A DNA stretch of 64,000 bases from CAWGYT01 sp963826795 (lineage in GTDB: Bacteria; Planctomycetota; Planctomycetia; Pirellulales; Pirellulaceae): positions 310,001 to 374,000 of the forward strand of contig CAWGYT010000003.1 in NCBI GenBank assembly GCA_963826795.1. The letters are read 5' to 3'. Below the pieces are notes generated by a model. It had not been told where the DNA came from. It ran no database searches and saw only the letters and a program-made list of their open reading frames with translations. Positions 38,289-49,200 of the stretch are shown one piece after another; position 1 is the stretch's first letter; every line of letters starts with the position of its first letter. The position numbers were made by a program, and so were the translations under genes.

Positions 38289-39181
38289 GGTTCCAGCCGC
38301 TCGGTGGCTCGTGGTGGCGGGTTGCCGCGCGGCACGCCCGCTTCGTTCGCCGGCGTCGTTCGCTCTTCCAGAATCTCCTCACCCGCCGGCAGGGCCGGCG
38401 CCTGGCGAACCGGGCCGACACGAACGGTGCCCGTCAGACCACGCAGAAACACTTCGACTTGATAGCCATCCTCCGAGATCAGCGACCAACGTGCGTTCGA
38501 TGTCAAGCCGTCCGGATAGAACCAGACCGGTTCCGACCAAGCGACCTCGACGACTTCACCGGCCGCGGGCAGCTGGCCGGGATCGGTCCCGTTGTCGAGG
38601 TCGGCCGATCCGGGCGGCTCGTTGGCGGGCGGCGCCAAGGGATCGCCCGCCGTCGGATCGAGGGCGGTGGCCGGTGCCGAGAACTGGACGCCGTGCGGCA
38701 AGGTCGCATGCAACTCGAGCGGCTGGACAGGAACGGTCGCGCTCACGTCCACTTGCGAGGGCCCCGCGAGCGACGTCGACGGATTGCTTTCCGGGGTGAA
38801 CGCCGTGGGGTCGCCGGGCGCCGTGGGTTCGGCGAGCGAATCGGGGATCGCGCTGCGCAGGGAGTCGGACGGCGACGCGCCTTGTTCCGCCGCGCCGGCG
38901 GGCGAGAGGATTTCGTACTCGCCCGTCCCGGGTCGCCAACGCAAGCGATAGACGCGCGATTCTTCGATTGCCCTGAGATGCGTGTCCAGCAGCTTGGATG
39001 TGAAATCCTGGGCCGCTTGCTGAGAGAGACTTCGCGACCAGGGCCGCATCAACGCCGGCCAGCTAATCCCGGCGATGACGGTCAGAATCGAGAGGACGAT
39101 CATCACTTCGATCAGCGTGTAAGCTGGCCGGGCGGCCGGCGCGCGCCGGAGTCGTTCGCAAGATCGCGCACGGAGGAACAT
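38285..39181 (-). CDS. gspH: GspH-like minor pseudopilin
   Basis: 298 residues, versus ~170 in classical GspH. The N-terminus '...ARPAYTLIEVMIVLSILTVIAGISWPALM' has the pilin helix with Glu at +5, but Ala rather than Gly before the cleavage site, which may reduce processing by prepilin peptidase. 'QQAAQDFTSKLLDTHLRAIEESRVYRLRW' matches GspH. A long Pro/Ala/Asp/Ser-rich insertion (~95-205) separates it from the C-terminal strands 'PVWFYPDGLTSNARWSLISEDGYQVEVFLRGLTGTVRVG', which include the F-x-P-D-G block of the family. It is upstream of gspI and 30 bases after gspG. Confidence 0.82.
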   Translation of the reverse strand: MFLRARSCERLRRAPAARPAYTLIEVMIVLSILTVIAGISWPALMRPWSRSLSQQAAQDFTSKLLDTHLRAIEESRVYRLRWRPGTGEYEILSPAGAAEQGASPSDSLRSAIPDSLAEPTAPGDPTAFTPESNPSTSLAGPSQVDVSATVPVQPLELHATLPHGVQFSAPATALDPTAGDPLAPPANEPPGSADLDNGTDPGQLPAAGEVVEVAWSEPVWFYPDGLTSNARWSLISEDGYQVEVFLRGLTGTVRVGPVRQAPALPAGEEILEERTTPANEAGVPRGNPPPRATERLEP

Positions 39182-39211
39182 GTTGGCTTTCCAGCCGCTG
39201 CAAAGGGCGGC

Positions 39212-39706
39212 TTACGGCGTGGCGGCCAGCTCGTCACTGGAACCCGCCGGGGACTCGCTGTCTCCGCCGCTCGTCGTCCAGTTGGCGATATCATCTTCCG
39301 TGCTGTCTTTGCCGTCCGGCCCTGGCGACCAGATGTTCGGCGTGTCCTTGTTCTTGCCCTGGGTCGGTGGATACTCGTACCGATAGGCGTTACCCCAGGG
39401 ATCAACGGGCAGCGCGTCTTCGCTCAGGTACGGCCCCGCCCAATTGCGTCCTCGGGCTTCGTCGGCCGGTCGTTCGAGGAGGGCCTTGAGCCCTTCTTCG
39501 GTTGACGGATACGAGCGATTGTCGACCTTGTAAAGGTCCAATGCCTGCTCCATGTTGTTGATTTGCGTGACCGTGATCTTCTGGTCGGCCTTTTCCTGAG
39601 TCTTCAGCAGACGTGGCCCCACCATGGCCAACAGCAAGACCAGGATGGCCAGGACGATCATGATCTCGACCAGCGTGAATCCGCCTCTCGTTCGTCGACG
39701 TTGCAT
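39212..39706 (-). CDS. gspG: GspG, major pseudopilin
   Basis: 164 residues. 'RTRGGFTLVEIMIVLAILVLLLAMVGPRL' is a textbook pilin N-terminus. The GspG signature follows: 'AALDLYKVDNRSYPST.EGLKAL'-type 'LDLYKVDNRSYPSTEEGLKAL', 'NWAGPYLSEDALPVDPWGNAYRYEYP', and a calcium-loop-like 'WSPGPDGKDSTEDDIANW'. The major pseudopilin polymerises into the piston-like pseudopilus. The C-terminal ~20 residues are Ser/Gly/Glu-rich. It follows gspF after a 195-base gap that contains a repeat cluster. Confidence 0.96.
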   Translation of the reverse strand: MQRRRTRGGFTLVEIMIVLAILVLLLAMVGPRLLKTQEKADQKITVTQINNMEQALDLYKVDNRSYPSTEEGLKALLERPADEARGRNWAGPYLSEDALPVDPWGNAYRYEYPPTQGKNKDTPNIWSPGPDGKDSTEDDIANWTTSGGDSESPAGSSDELAATP

Positions 39707-39755
39707 TGTCGTTACCTCTCTCGATTGATTGATGTGGGTCTAAGTTTGGCCAAAA

Positions 39756-39867
39756 GCCGCCTGGATGCGGCTCGGCATGCGGCCTGGATGCCGCCTGGAT
39801 GCGGCTCGGCGGGAGCCTCGCCCTCCCGGCAGGAGCCTCGCCCTCCCGCAAGGGGCTTGCCGTCCCG
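39756..39867. repeat. Dispersed planctomycete repeat cluster (GEAPA-type)
   Basis: GCCGCCTGGATGCGGCTCGG plus a C occurs twice (39756-39776 and 39790-39810). Next come GGAGCCTCGCCCTCCCG at 39812-39828 and 39832-39848 and a degenerate third at 39852-39867. On the minus strand the unit reads as peptides such as REGEAPAEP, which I judge non-genic. The same core sequence occurs at the coxA 3' end. It lies between gspF and gspG. Confidence 0.85.
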
Positions 39868-39901
39868 GGTAAGGGGTGTCTTCGCGATTGTGCAATCTCC
39901 T

Positions 39902-41116
39902 TCAGATGGTCGTGCTGGCCTCGATGATGGGCAACAACAAGGCGACCATGACAAACAGGATCGCGATGCCGATGGTGACCAGCATGACGGGCTCCACGAA
40001 CCGAACCATCAGCGTCAGTTGCTTTTCAATTCTTCGATCGATGCTGTCGGCAATGCTGACCAGGACGGTGTCGAGCGTGTTGGATTCCTCGGCGATCCGA
40101 ATCATCGCCATGGTGGCCGAGGGAATCAGTCCGCATTGGGCCAGGGGCGCCGAGAGCGTCTGGCCGGCCGAGATGTTTTCGGCGGAATCGAGCACGGCCT
40201 GGGCGAGCAATTGGTTTCCGACCGAGCCGCTGCTGATCTGAAGGGCCTTCAGAATGGGCACTCCGTTTCGCAGCAACGTGCCCAGCACGCGGCAGAAACG
40301 CGAGACGGCGGTGTCGTGAAAGATTTTGCCCGCCAGCGGCAGCCGAAGTTTCACCTTGTCGGACCACGCACGGCCAGCGGGTGAGCGGAGCGCCTGGACG
40401 ATCCCCATCACGAGCGGCACGAGGGCGATCAGGACGATCCATCCGTAAGTCATCAGAAAGTGACTCGTGCCCAACAGCAACTGGGTCGCCGCGGGAAGTC
40501 CAGCCCCCTGGCTCTCAAGGCGATTGAAGAGGCTCTCGAACTTGGGCACGAAGAAAATAATGAGTCCCAGCGTGACGATGGTTCCCACCGTCATCAGAAT
40601 CACCGGATAGATCATCGCCCCCTTCACGCGGCTTTTGAGTTCCTCTTGGAGTTCCAAGAAAGTCGCCACGCGAGTCAGGGCTTCCTCCAGAAAGGCTCCT
40701 TCCGAGCCTGCCCGAATCATGCTGACGCTGAGGTTCGAAAATACCTTCGGATAGCGGGCGACGGCCTGATCCAAGGCCTCGCCCTCGGCCACGTGGTTGT
40801 GAACCTGCTGCATGACCGCCTGCAAGGCCGGGTTGGCCGACTGGTCTGCCAGAAGCTTGAGGGCTTCCAGCAGCGGCACACCGTTCTGCAGCAGGTCGGA
40901 CAGCTGCGTGAGGGCGCTGGCAACCTGTTCCGCTTTGACGCGACCTGTCCGCTGCAATGCGGAAATCCGCGGCTGAACCTCGCGATCGGTCAGAGTCAGC
41001 GGATACAACGAACGCTTCGAAAGGAACGCCAGCGCATCGCGCCGCGTCGCGGCATTCAGCTCGCCCTGAACGTCACGGCCATCAAGTCCTCGCGCGATGT
41101 AGGCAAAGGTGGGCAT
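39902..41116 (-). CDS. gspF: GspF, inner-membrane platform protein
   Basis: 404 residues, the standard length. Two copies of the GspF helical domain flank membrane helices: 'LTQLSDLLQNGVPLLEALKLL', 'FSNLSVSMIRAGSEGAFLEEALTRVATFLE', and in the second half 'FCRVLGTLLRNGVPILKALQISS', 'IPSATMAMIRIAEESNTLDTVLVSIADSIDRRIEKQL', ending 'FVEPVMLVTIGIAILFVMVALLLPIIE'. The N-terminal 'FAYIARGLDGRDVQGELNA' is also canonical. GspF links the ATPase GspE to pseudopilus growth. It begins six bases after gspE. Confidence 0.96.
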   Translation of the reverse strand: MPTFAYIARGLDGRDVQGELNAATRRDALAFLSKRSLYPLTLTDREVQPRISALQRTGRVKAEQVASALTQLSDLLQNGVPLLEALKLLADQSANPALQAVMQQVHNHVAEGEALDQAVARYPKVFSNLSVSMIRAGSEGAFLEEALTRVATFLELQEELKSRVKGAMIYPVILMTVGTIVTLGLIIFFVPKFESLFNRLESQGAGLPAATQLLLGTSHFLMTYGWIVLIALVPLVMGIVQALRSPAGRAWSDKVKLRLPLAGKIFHDTAVSRFCRVLGTLLRNGVPILKALQISSGSVGNQLLAQAVLDSAENISAGQTLSAPLAQCGLIPSATMAMIRIAEESNTLDTVLVSIADSIDRRIEKQLTLMVRFVEPVMLVTIGIAILFVMVALLLPIIEASTTI

Positions 41117-41122
41117 GGCGGC

Positions 41123-42832
41123 TCAATCCGCTTTCGTAACGCGTAACACCTCGGCGATCGTCGTGATCCCTTGAGCGACCTTGTGCCAGCCATCCTGACG
41201 CAAGGTCCTCATGCCGGCGGTCATCGCGGCCCGTTTGATCACGTTCGACGGCTGTCGCTCGCTGGCCAATTGTCGAATCTCGTCATTGGCGACCAACAGC
41301 TCGTAGATTCCCAGACGGCCTGAATAGCCGGTGCCGCGGCACTGCCGGCAGCCGACCGCACGGTAGAGCTTCCGTCCGGGTGAAAACATCTCGTTCGTCG
41401 GGAAGTCCGGCGGAATCTCTTCCGAGTCCGGCTGGTAGATCTCCCGACAATGACGACACAAAGTCCGGACCAGGCGCTGCGCCATCACGCCTTCGATCGT
41501 GCTGCTCACCAGAAACGGCTCGACCCCCATGTCACAAAGTCGCATGAACGCGCTGGCGGAATCGTTCGTGTGCAGCGTGCTGAACACGAGGTGGCCCGTC
41601 AGCGACGCTTGGGTTGCGTTCTCGCCGGTTTCCAAGTCGCGGATCTCGCCGATCAAGACCACGTCGGGGTCGTGCCGCAAAATGCTCCGCAGGCTTGTCG
41701 CAAACGTCAGGCCGACTTTGGAGTGCACCTGGATCTGATTGATCCCTTCGAGCTGGTACTCGATCGGATCCTCGGTCGTAATGATCTTCGTGTCTTCGCT
41801 CTTGATCTCGTTCAGCGCGCTATAGAGCGTCGTGGTCTTTCCCGAACCCGTCGGTCCGGTGACGAGAATGATGCCGTGCGGCAGACGGATCAAACGCCCG
41901 AAGTTTTCGTGGACATCCTGAGGCATGCCGATGTCGCGCAGCGAAAAATGCATTCGCTCTTTGTCCAAGACGCGCATCACGATCCCTTCGCCGTGCAGCA
42001 TCGGAATCACCGAGACGCGGATATCCACCTCGCGCCCGCTGACCCGCAGCTTGATCCGTCCGTCTTGCGGCACGCGCTTCTCGGCGATGTTCATCTTGGA
42101 CATGATCTTCAGACGACTGACAATCGCCGCATGGAAGCGGTTCATTTCGGAGGGTGTCGGCTGACGTTGCAGCACTCCGTCAATGCGATAGCGAATCTTG
42201 ATACCCGATTCCTGGGCCTCGATGTGGATGTCGCTTGCGTTCAAGTGCACGGCTTCATTCAAGATCTCGTTGACCAGGCGGACGACCGAGGCCTGCTGTG
42301 CCATCTCGGACGCTTCGCTATCGTCAAACTGGACCTCGTCCAGCATCTCGACGCCGTCGTTGGAACTCTGTGCCAACAAATCGTCAATCGTTTCGGCGCC
42401 CACGCCCAGCTGCGATTTGATCAGCTTGTCCAGCTCGTCCGCCGGAGCCAACAGGGGCGTGACACGCTTACCCAAAGCCGCACTGACCGCATCGATCGCG
42501 TGCAGGTCAAACGGATTCCCGGTGACCAGCAGCAGACCATCGTCGGATTCGCCCAGCGGAAATACGCCGTAGCGATGAATCAGCTTGGCTGGAAAACTCG
42601 CCAGGACGTCGGGGTCCGCCTCACACTGACTCAGGTCGACGACCTGCATCCCCAACGCGTTCGCCAAACTTGCCAACGCCTCGTCGGCCGACGCCAGATC
42701 CAGATCGACCGCCACATCATCCAAGCTGCCGCCGCGAGCGATCAATTGCCGCGCCCGCTGCAGCCGGCTGGGACTGACGACGATCGAAATCGGACTGTGC
42801 TGAACAACAAGGGTTGCGCTCATGGTTGCCAC
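41123..42832 (-). CDS. gspE: GspE, secretion ATPase
   Basis: 569 residues. An N-terminal GspE/MshE-type domain (~25-165, 'FPAKLIHRYGVFPLGESDDGLLLVTGNPFD') is followed by the hexameric ATPase: 'SDIHIEAQESGIKIRYRIDGVL', Walker A GPTGSGKTTT, the Asp box 'IITTEDPIEYQLEGINQIQV', Walker B 'DPDVVLIGEIRDLETG', and the His box 'GHLVFSTLHTNDS'. The four-cysteine zinc site typical of GspE is present (CRHC ... CRQC). The second in-frame ATG, three codons in, is an alternative start. GspE powers pseudopilus assembly. It is first in the gspE-F-G-H-I-J-K-L-M set. Confidence 0.97.
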   Translation of the reverse strand: MATMSATLVVQHSPISIVVSPSRLQRARQLIARGGSLDDVAVDLDLASADEALASLANALGMQVVDLSQCEADPDVLASFPAKLIHRYGVFPLGESDDGLLLVTGNPFDLHAIDAVSAALGKRVTPLLAPADELDKLIKSQLGVGAETIDDLLAQSSNDGVEMLDEVQFDDSEASEMAQQASVVRLVNEILNEAVHLNASDIHIEAQESGIKIRYRIDGVLQRQPTPSEMNRFHAAIVSRLKIMSKMNIAEKRVPQDGRIKLRVSGREVDIRVSVIPMLHGEGIVMRVLDKERMHFSLRDIGMPQDVHENFGRLIRLPHGIILVTGPTGSGKTTTLYSALNEIKSEDTKIITTEDPIEYQLEGINQIQVHSKVGLTFATSLRSILRHDPDVVLIGEIRDLETGENATQASLTGHLVFSTLHTNDSASAFMRLCDMGVEPFLVSSTIEGVMAQRLVRTLCRHCREIYQPDSEEIPPDFPTNEMFSPGRKLYRAVGCRQCRGTGYSGRLGIYELLVANDEIRQLASERQPSNVIKRAAMTAGMRTLRQDGWHKVAQGITTIAEVLRVTKAD

Positions 42833-42863
42833 TCGGTGCAGGCCGACCTCAAGTCGGCGTCAG

Positions 42864-42896
42864 CTTTCGCTTGGAATCAGGATCGTCAAGCGAAAG
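42864..42896 (-). promoter_or_regulatory. Inverted repeat in the gspE leader
   Basis: CTTTCGCTTG (42864-42873) and CAAGCGAAAG (42887-42896) are perfect 10-base arms around 13 bases, 31 bases upstream of the gspE ATG. It could be an RNA hairpin or a DNA-binding site. Confidence 0.45.
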
Positions 42897-43100
42897 TCGG
42901 TGTAAATCAGGTAGGGTCGGCAGGTGGGACGATTTGCGGGTCGACTCTTCGGTCTCGGGCTGATGAAAGCTGCGTCGTTTCAGTCTCGAGTCGGTGGGAG
43001 TGGGTCGCAGGTGTGTTCCGTTGGGTAGGCATGAATTGGCACTGCGGTCCGGTTTCGCCCACCCGGGGCGGACGCTCCGCGCAATCCCAATTCCGCTCGT

Positions 43101-43129
43101 AGGTTAGTAGCTTACCCCGCTGACGTCAA
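43101..43129 (-). promoter_or_regulatory. Weak promoter candidate for gspE
   Basis: On the minus strand TTGACG (43129-43124) is followed after 17 bases by TAACCT (43106-43101). The -35 is good, the -10 poor (3 of 6). The -35 overlaps the palindrome TGACGTCA. Confidence 0.25.
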
Positions 43130-43277
43130 GATTCGTCTCTTCGCGGCGTCGCTCGGCGTGCCGTTCGTCGTAACCCACTATGGGGGACATGCTAGCGTCA
43201 GTTTGAGCATACGTAGATGGGGGTCCGCGGAGTCGACGGGCCAACGGGAGACGAATCCGACGCCTTCGCCCGACGCC

Positions 43278-46200
43278 TTAGCGGCGCCGATTCGGCCGCA
43301 GCAGCTCTTGAATTGCCTCCTCGAGTTGTTCGACGTTGATTTCTTTGAGCGTCACGATGCCGATCTCCCGCGAGTCATTCTGTCTAGCATTTTCGTCCAG
43401 TTGTTTGATCAAGGCCGCGACTTCATCGCTTAACTGGCTGGGTGCCAAGACGACGATTGAATTGGTCACCTGGTCGACCTCCAAGGTGAGGAGCGGCCCG
43501 GAGGTGGCGGCGTTCACTTGCCGCAGCAGCGTCGCCACCTCGCGCGAGATTCCCTCCGGGATGTCCAATTCGACACCGCGGCCTCCTCCCGACTTCAACT
43601 GCGTTTCGTAGACCCCCTGAAGCAATTCCAAGACACGTCCGGCCTCCAGATACCGAACGGCGACAATTTTTGGGCGGGCGTTGGCCAAGGAGTCGGGAAC
43701 ATTGGAGGAGTCGAGAACGCGGAGCAGTTCGCCGATCACGGCACGGTCCGCGGCGCGCCCGTGAACCACGACCGCATTGAGTCGTTCATCGGCGACCATG
43801 GCGACCTTTCCTAAGATGGCCCGCGTAGTGAGCGGCATCTGTTCGAACAACTCGGTCAGCAGTTTGGCCACATTCGAGGCGCCGGCGTTCCGCAGCGAGT
43901 AGACGGCGAAGTTCCCGGCGCTGGCGTCACTGAGGCTTTGGCGAGCGAGGGTCCGAAACAGGATTTCAGCCTGGATCAAGGCCTCTTCGTCGTCGGACAT
44001 GAGCGTGACCGAGCCCGCATTGGGGACGATCACGAGGGGTGCTTTCGTACGGACCTGGTCGGGTGGGCGGACCTGGTCGGGCGGGTCGTTTGATGTCTGA
44101 TCGGAAGCGAGGTCCTGTCCGTCGTCGACGTCGAGTGGGACCTGGACCGTCACCGGACGCGTTGTGAGCTGGGTGGAGATTCGGCTTTCGCGCCGCGACG
44201 ACTGTGACTGATCGGCGGGTGCCGAATTCGGCGAGTCCTTGCCCGCAGGTGACGAGGAATTGTCATCTTCGGGCGCGGCGGGCGATGGGGCTTCTTCGCC
44301 CGTATCAATCGTCTCGATCTGCGGCGTGACGGACTGCAACAAGGGACGGGGAGTTTCAGGGCGGACCACTTGCAGCCGATTGTCGCGCAATTGCGACCAA
44401 ATCCGCTCGACCTGCGAGACGGCGTCATCCAGATCACCGCGAAACGGGACAACTCGAACGCCTCGCTGAGCACCACCTCGTGCGGCGGGCGAGATTTCCC
44501 CCATTTTCTCCAGCAGCTGGCGGACCTCGTCCAGTTGTTGCCGCGTTCCTCGGACGAACAGCTGTTGCGTTTCGGTGTCGCCGTTGGCGATGGGCCGCGA
44601 GGGCGAATCGGCGAACAGGCGATCGATCGCAAGTTCGATCGAGAACGGATCGACGCTTTGCAGTGGGAAGACCTCAACCAGAAACGGCTCGCTTTGAATC
44701 TGCTGAACGGCCGCCGCCAGAATTTGATGTTGCGAGCTGGTGGCGACGGCGATCAGTTGTTTGGTTTCGGCGCTGAGCGAAAGATCGACGGGGGGCTGCT
44801 GATTCTGGAAGAGCGTTTGGAGGGTCGCCAGCAGCGTCTCGCCGCTGGTGGTCTCGAGCGGGTAGACGACCAGCCGGCGGTCCTCGTTCAGGGCCGCGCC
44901 ATTTTCGATTTGCGAGACGATCTGGGCGATCGTGCGCTGCTCATCCGGCGGCGCCTTCACCAGCAGGCTGCGATTCGTCGGATCGGCCGTCAGGCTGACT
45001 TGGGGGCTGCGTCCGTACATCGTCTGCAACGATTGCAAGACGGACGTCAGATTGGACTGCGTGATCGCGTAGGCCTGCAGGACCGGTTCCTGGGTATTAC
45101 GTTGATCCATTTGTTCGACGGTCACCTTGATGCGTTCATGTTCCGTCGGGGTGGCGGTGGCGACGAGCGTGCGGTTGGCCGGGTCGCTGGCGAAGACGGC
45201 ATCAGGCAGGAGGGCCTCCAGGACCGTCTGCGTCGCCCCGACGTCCCCGCGCTGCAGCGCATAGCGCGCGTCTGCCGGTCGTCGTCGGGCGGCATGTCGA
45301 GATCTTGCACCGTGGCCTGGACCCGCTGCTGGTCCTCGGCCGAGGCACTGACGATCAAGGCGCGATTCGCCTCGTCGGCGGCGAGCGTCGCTTCTGGCAA
45401 GACATCTTCCAGCGCGGCGCGCGGCCTCAACGTCGGCGAACTTCAGGCGGTAGACCTTTGTCTCCTGGCCGACGCGATCGCTTTGATCCATCTCGCGAAT
45501 GACCTCCGCAACTCGTTCTTGTTCGTCGGGCCGCGCGGTGACAAGCAGCGTGTTGTTGCGGTATCCCGCGTCCACCGTGGCGCACGGCAAAAGGGTTCGT
45601 ATCGCATCCCGGGCGGATCGTGCGTCGGCGAAGCGCAGCTTGTAGGCGCGCGCGACGAGGTTGGCGGGCCCGACCTGTTCGAGTTGCTTCACGACTTCGG
45701 CGGCCAACTGCTGATCGGCTTCGCTGGCGGTCACCAGCAACGTGCCTTGCTCGCTGTCGCCCCGGATCACCGCGTTGGGCAGGAGGGCATCCAAGGCGTC
45801 TTCCGCAGCCCTGGCATCCGACGCGACCAGGCGATAAACACGTGTCGCGAGGTCCTCCGAGTTGCTCTGGGAGAGTTGCTCGATGGCTTCCGCGACCCGC
45901 GCCTGATCGGCGGGATCCGCCGTGACCAGCAGCATCCGGCTACTGCGGTCGCTGGCGATGATCGCGTTCGGGACGAGTTCCTGCAAGGCGCTTCTCAGGC
46001 CGTAGAAATCGCGTGACCCGAGCCGATAGGCGCGGGTTTCACGGCGCGAATCCTGAGGCTGGTCGAGCTGGCTGACGGTTTCTTCAATCCGCTGATGTTC
46101 CTCCGGAAAGGCGGTCGCGATCAGGCTTCGCGTCGATTCGTCGACGGCAATCGTCGCGCCCGGAATCAAGCGTGCCAGGGCGGACTCGAGGGACGCCGGG

Positions 46201-49200
46201 TTGGCATGCGTCAAGCGATAGACCTTCGAGACGCGCGTGCGGACCGGGGGCAAGTCCTTGAGAATTGCGTCCAAGGCCGCCGACAGCGCTTGGTGCTTTT
46301 CCGCGGTCGTGCGCGCGACCAACGCGTTGCGAACGGGATCCGGCGTGAGCGTCACTCCCGCGACAAGCTCCGGAGCCAGCAAGGGCAGAATCACCTCCGG
46401 CGTGGTCGCTCCCAGCGGGTACACCCGCACGACTTGATCCTCCGTCGGGGCGGCTTGCTGAAAGGACTCGATCAGCCGCGCGACCTTGTCGTGCTCTATC
46501 GGCTTGGCCCACAGCATCAGCAGGCCGGAGTCCTCGTCACCCAAGGCGCGGGCGCTCGGCGCGATTTGCGGCAGCAGTTCTTCCACCTTGCTCAAGACAT
46601 CCGGTCGACTGCGATAGGCCCGCGCCGTCGCGTCGCCCGCTTGCGCGTCGCCCGCCTCGATCTGGTCAATCGCGCGCTGGATGATTTGGTGAGCCGCGGC
46701 GGTGGCCCAGACCATCACCTGTCGGTCGTCATCGGAGACGGACGCCTCGGCGGTGGGCGCGATTTGGTCCAGCATCCGCGTCAAGTCGCTTGGCGAAATG
46801 CGACTGACCGAATACACCCGCAGCGAGGCGTCGCTGCTGTCTTCGGCCGGTGCCACTTGCTCGACCGTCTGCTGGATGATCGCGTGTTCTTCGGGCGTGG
46901 CCCACACAATGATCGCGCGGCGATCTCGGTCGGGCACGATCCGCGCCCGCGGGGCAAGATCGTAGAACAGTCGGCGAATCCGATCGGGGTCGCGCGATCC
47001 GACGGAATAGGTCACCACCTTGCGCGCCCCGGCCGCCTCTTGTGAACGAAACTCTTCGACCGTCTTGGCCAAGGTTTCGTGATCCTGATCGGAACCCCAG
47101 GCAATCAGTGAGTTGCTATCGCGATCGCTCACCAGCGACATCTCGGGCAACAGCTGCTCGAACAGCCGCTGTACATCCCGCGCATCGACGTCGCCCAAGC
47201 GATAGCGCGCCATCCGGTTCTTGCCCGCGCCCGCCGGAGCGTCTAGCTGCTTGATCGCCTCGCCCAGGATCTGGTGTTGCTCCGGAGTCGTCCAGACCAT
47301 GACCCGCCGACTCTCCGGATCGGCGATCGTCTTCGTGTCCGGGTACAGTTCGCTCAGCACCTGTTGGACGCTGGCGGGATCTCCTTCCTGAAGCGGATAC
47401 GCGACCAGTTGCAGCGGCGTCGCGGATTCGGGTCCCGCCAACGACGCAAGCGTGGTGTCGAGCAGCTGCAACTGGGCGGGCGTTCCCCAGGCGACCAGCT
47501 CGCGAGGCCTTGCGTCATCGACCAATCGCAGCGATCCAAGTTGTTCGTCCAGCGATGGCTTGAGTGCCAGAAAACGCTCCTTTTGCGTGGGAGTCACGGA
47601 GAAGACGCGCAGCTGCTCCGTTTGCGTCGGAAACTCGCCTCGCAACTGCTCCAAGACCGTCTCGACAGCCGCCAGCTGCGCCGGGGTGCCTAGCACCAGC
47701 AGCTCGCTCGGCGTCCCCGTCTCCAGGATCTTCAGCTCGCGCAGGGACGGATCCAGTTGAAGATAGTTGCGCACAAACTGCTCGCGAAGAGGCGGGGTGA
47801 CTTTCAAGCGACTCAGCGAGCGGGTGGGGGTCGGGGCCTGTGCCGACTCGAGCTGCTGAAGGACGTCCGCGACCTGGCGCTGTTCGGCAGGCGAGCCGAT
47901 CACCAGCAGTCGGTTCCCGTCCGGATCGAGCGTCAATTTGGCGGCCGGGACCAGTGTTTTCAAAACGCTTTGGACTTGCGAGGCTTCCAGTGCCCCGAGC
48001 GGATAGGAGCTGATTTTTGGCTGCAGAGCCGGTTCGGCTTCCAGCTGAGCCAGAAACTGCCGCACGGCGTTTTGCTGTGCGGGACTGGCCACGAGGATGA
48101 TTCGGCCCGCTTGGGCGTCGACCGATACCTTGGCCCGAGGAAACAGGTTCTGCACCATCGAGACAATGGCACTGGGGTCGCCCTGACGCAAGGTGTAGAC
48201 GACCGGAATCTCCCGCGCCGTATCCTCGCCGTCGGCTGAAAGCTTCCGCATCGTGCTCTGCAGCTGCTCATGTTCGGCCGGCGTGGCGAAGGCGATCAGG
48301 CGCGGCGGGTCGGTCGCTCGGGACAACGTCGCCCCAGGGACGATCAGCTTCAATTGTTCCACCAAGGTCGCGGGAGTTTCGTCCGCCAACGGATAGACTT
48401 CCAGCCGCGGCCGCAGCTCCGCCGAGTTTTTCGTGGCGAGCTGCTCCAGCAACCGCACGATCGCTTCGTGCTGCTTTGGCGTGGCATACGCATTGATCTG
48501 GCCCGAGCGGCTGTCGATCGTCAACTTGACGTCGCCGATCAGGGCCCGGATCATCTCGGCGGCAGCGCTGGGATCCACGTCCTCGGCCGGATAAACAACC
48601 AGCTCGGGACCCGGTGGATCCGGCTTCTTGGGTTCCGGCTTGGGTGGCTGAGGCTCGGGGATCGACGAAATGATCGCATTGATCGCGGCGCATTTGGCCG
48701 GCCGTCGCAATCACCAGCAACTGACGCGTTTGTGGCAGTGGCGTCGCGAGTCCATATTTACCCAGCAGCGGCGTGATCTCGGTTTGGACCATTTCCACCG
48801 GACGCTTGCCCAAGGGGAACATCACTTCGACCAGTTCGAATTGTCCGTACTTATCCAAGTCTCCCAGCTCGATGCGCGGAATCAGTCCCTCCGGAATCCC
48901 CTCAGTCAGGTCCGCGCAGATCAACATTCGATCGCGCCGAACCAGGCTGAATCCGCGTGTCGTCAGCACTCCGTTCAACAGATCGAGCGCCTCGGTCGGC
49001 GAATAGGCCTTCGTGTCGCTGTAGGTAAACGTGCCTTGAGGCAATTCGTTGACCACCAACGACAGATCTGCCTGCCGAGCGAACCAATCCAACACATCCA
49101 GCCACTTCTGCTCGCGGAAGGCAAACTGCAACTCGGGCGTTTTCGGTTGGGACGTGTCGGCTGCGTTGGTGCTTTCGGCTGCGTTCGTGCTGTCGCCTGG

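Larger units (their letters stand above)
42833..43277. other. Leader region between the giant gspD-like gene and gspE
   Basis: A 445-base non-coding spacer. It contains a hairpin close to gspE and a weak promoter-like pair. It is too short to encode a secretin pore domain (normally ~200 residues or more), and I see no in-frame continuation of the upstream gene. Confidence 0.6.

Noticed and set aside
39712..39954. Small minus-strand frames encoding REGEAPAEP-like peptides
   Set aside because: They consist of the repeat cluster and read through in more than one frame, so they are repeat DNA and not genes.
41450..43102. Plus-strand open frame opposite gspE
   Set aside because: Shadow of a well supported ATPase gene. 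No recognisable domain.
43158..43277. A missing secretin pore domain downstream of the giant N-domain gene
   Set aside because: All frames of the 445-base spacer were considered. It is too short and shows no VPxLGxIPxLGxLF-like block.
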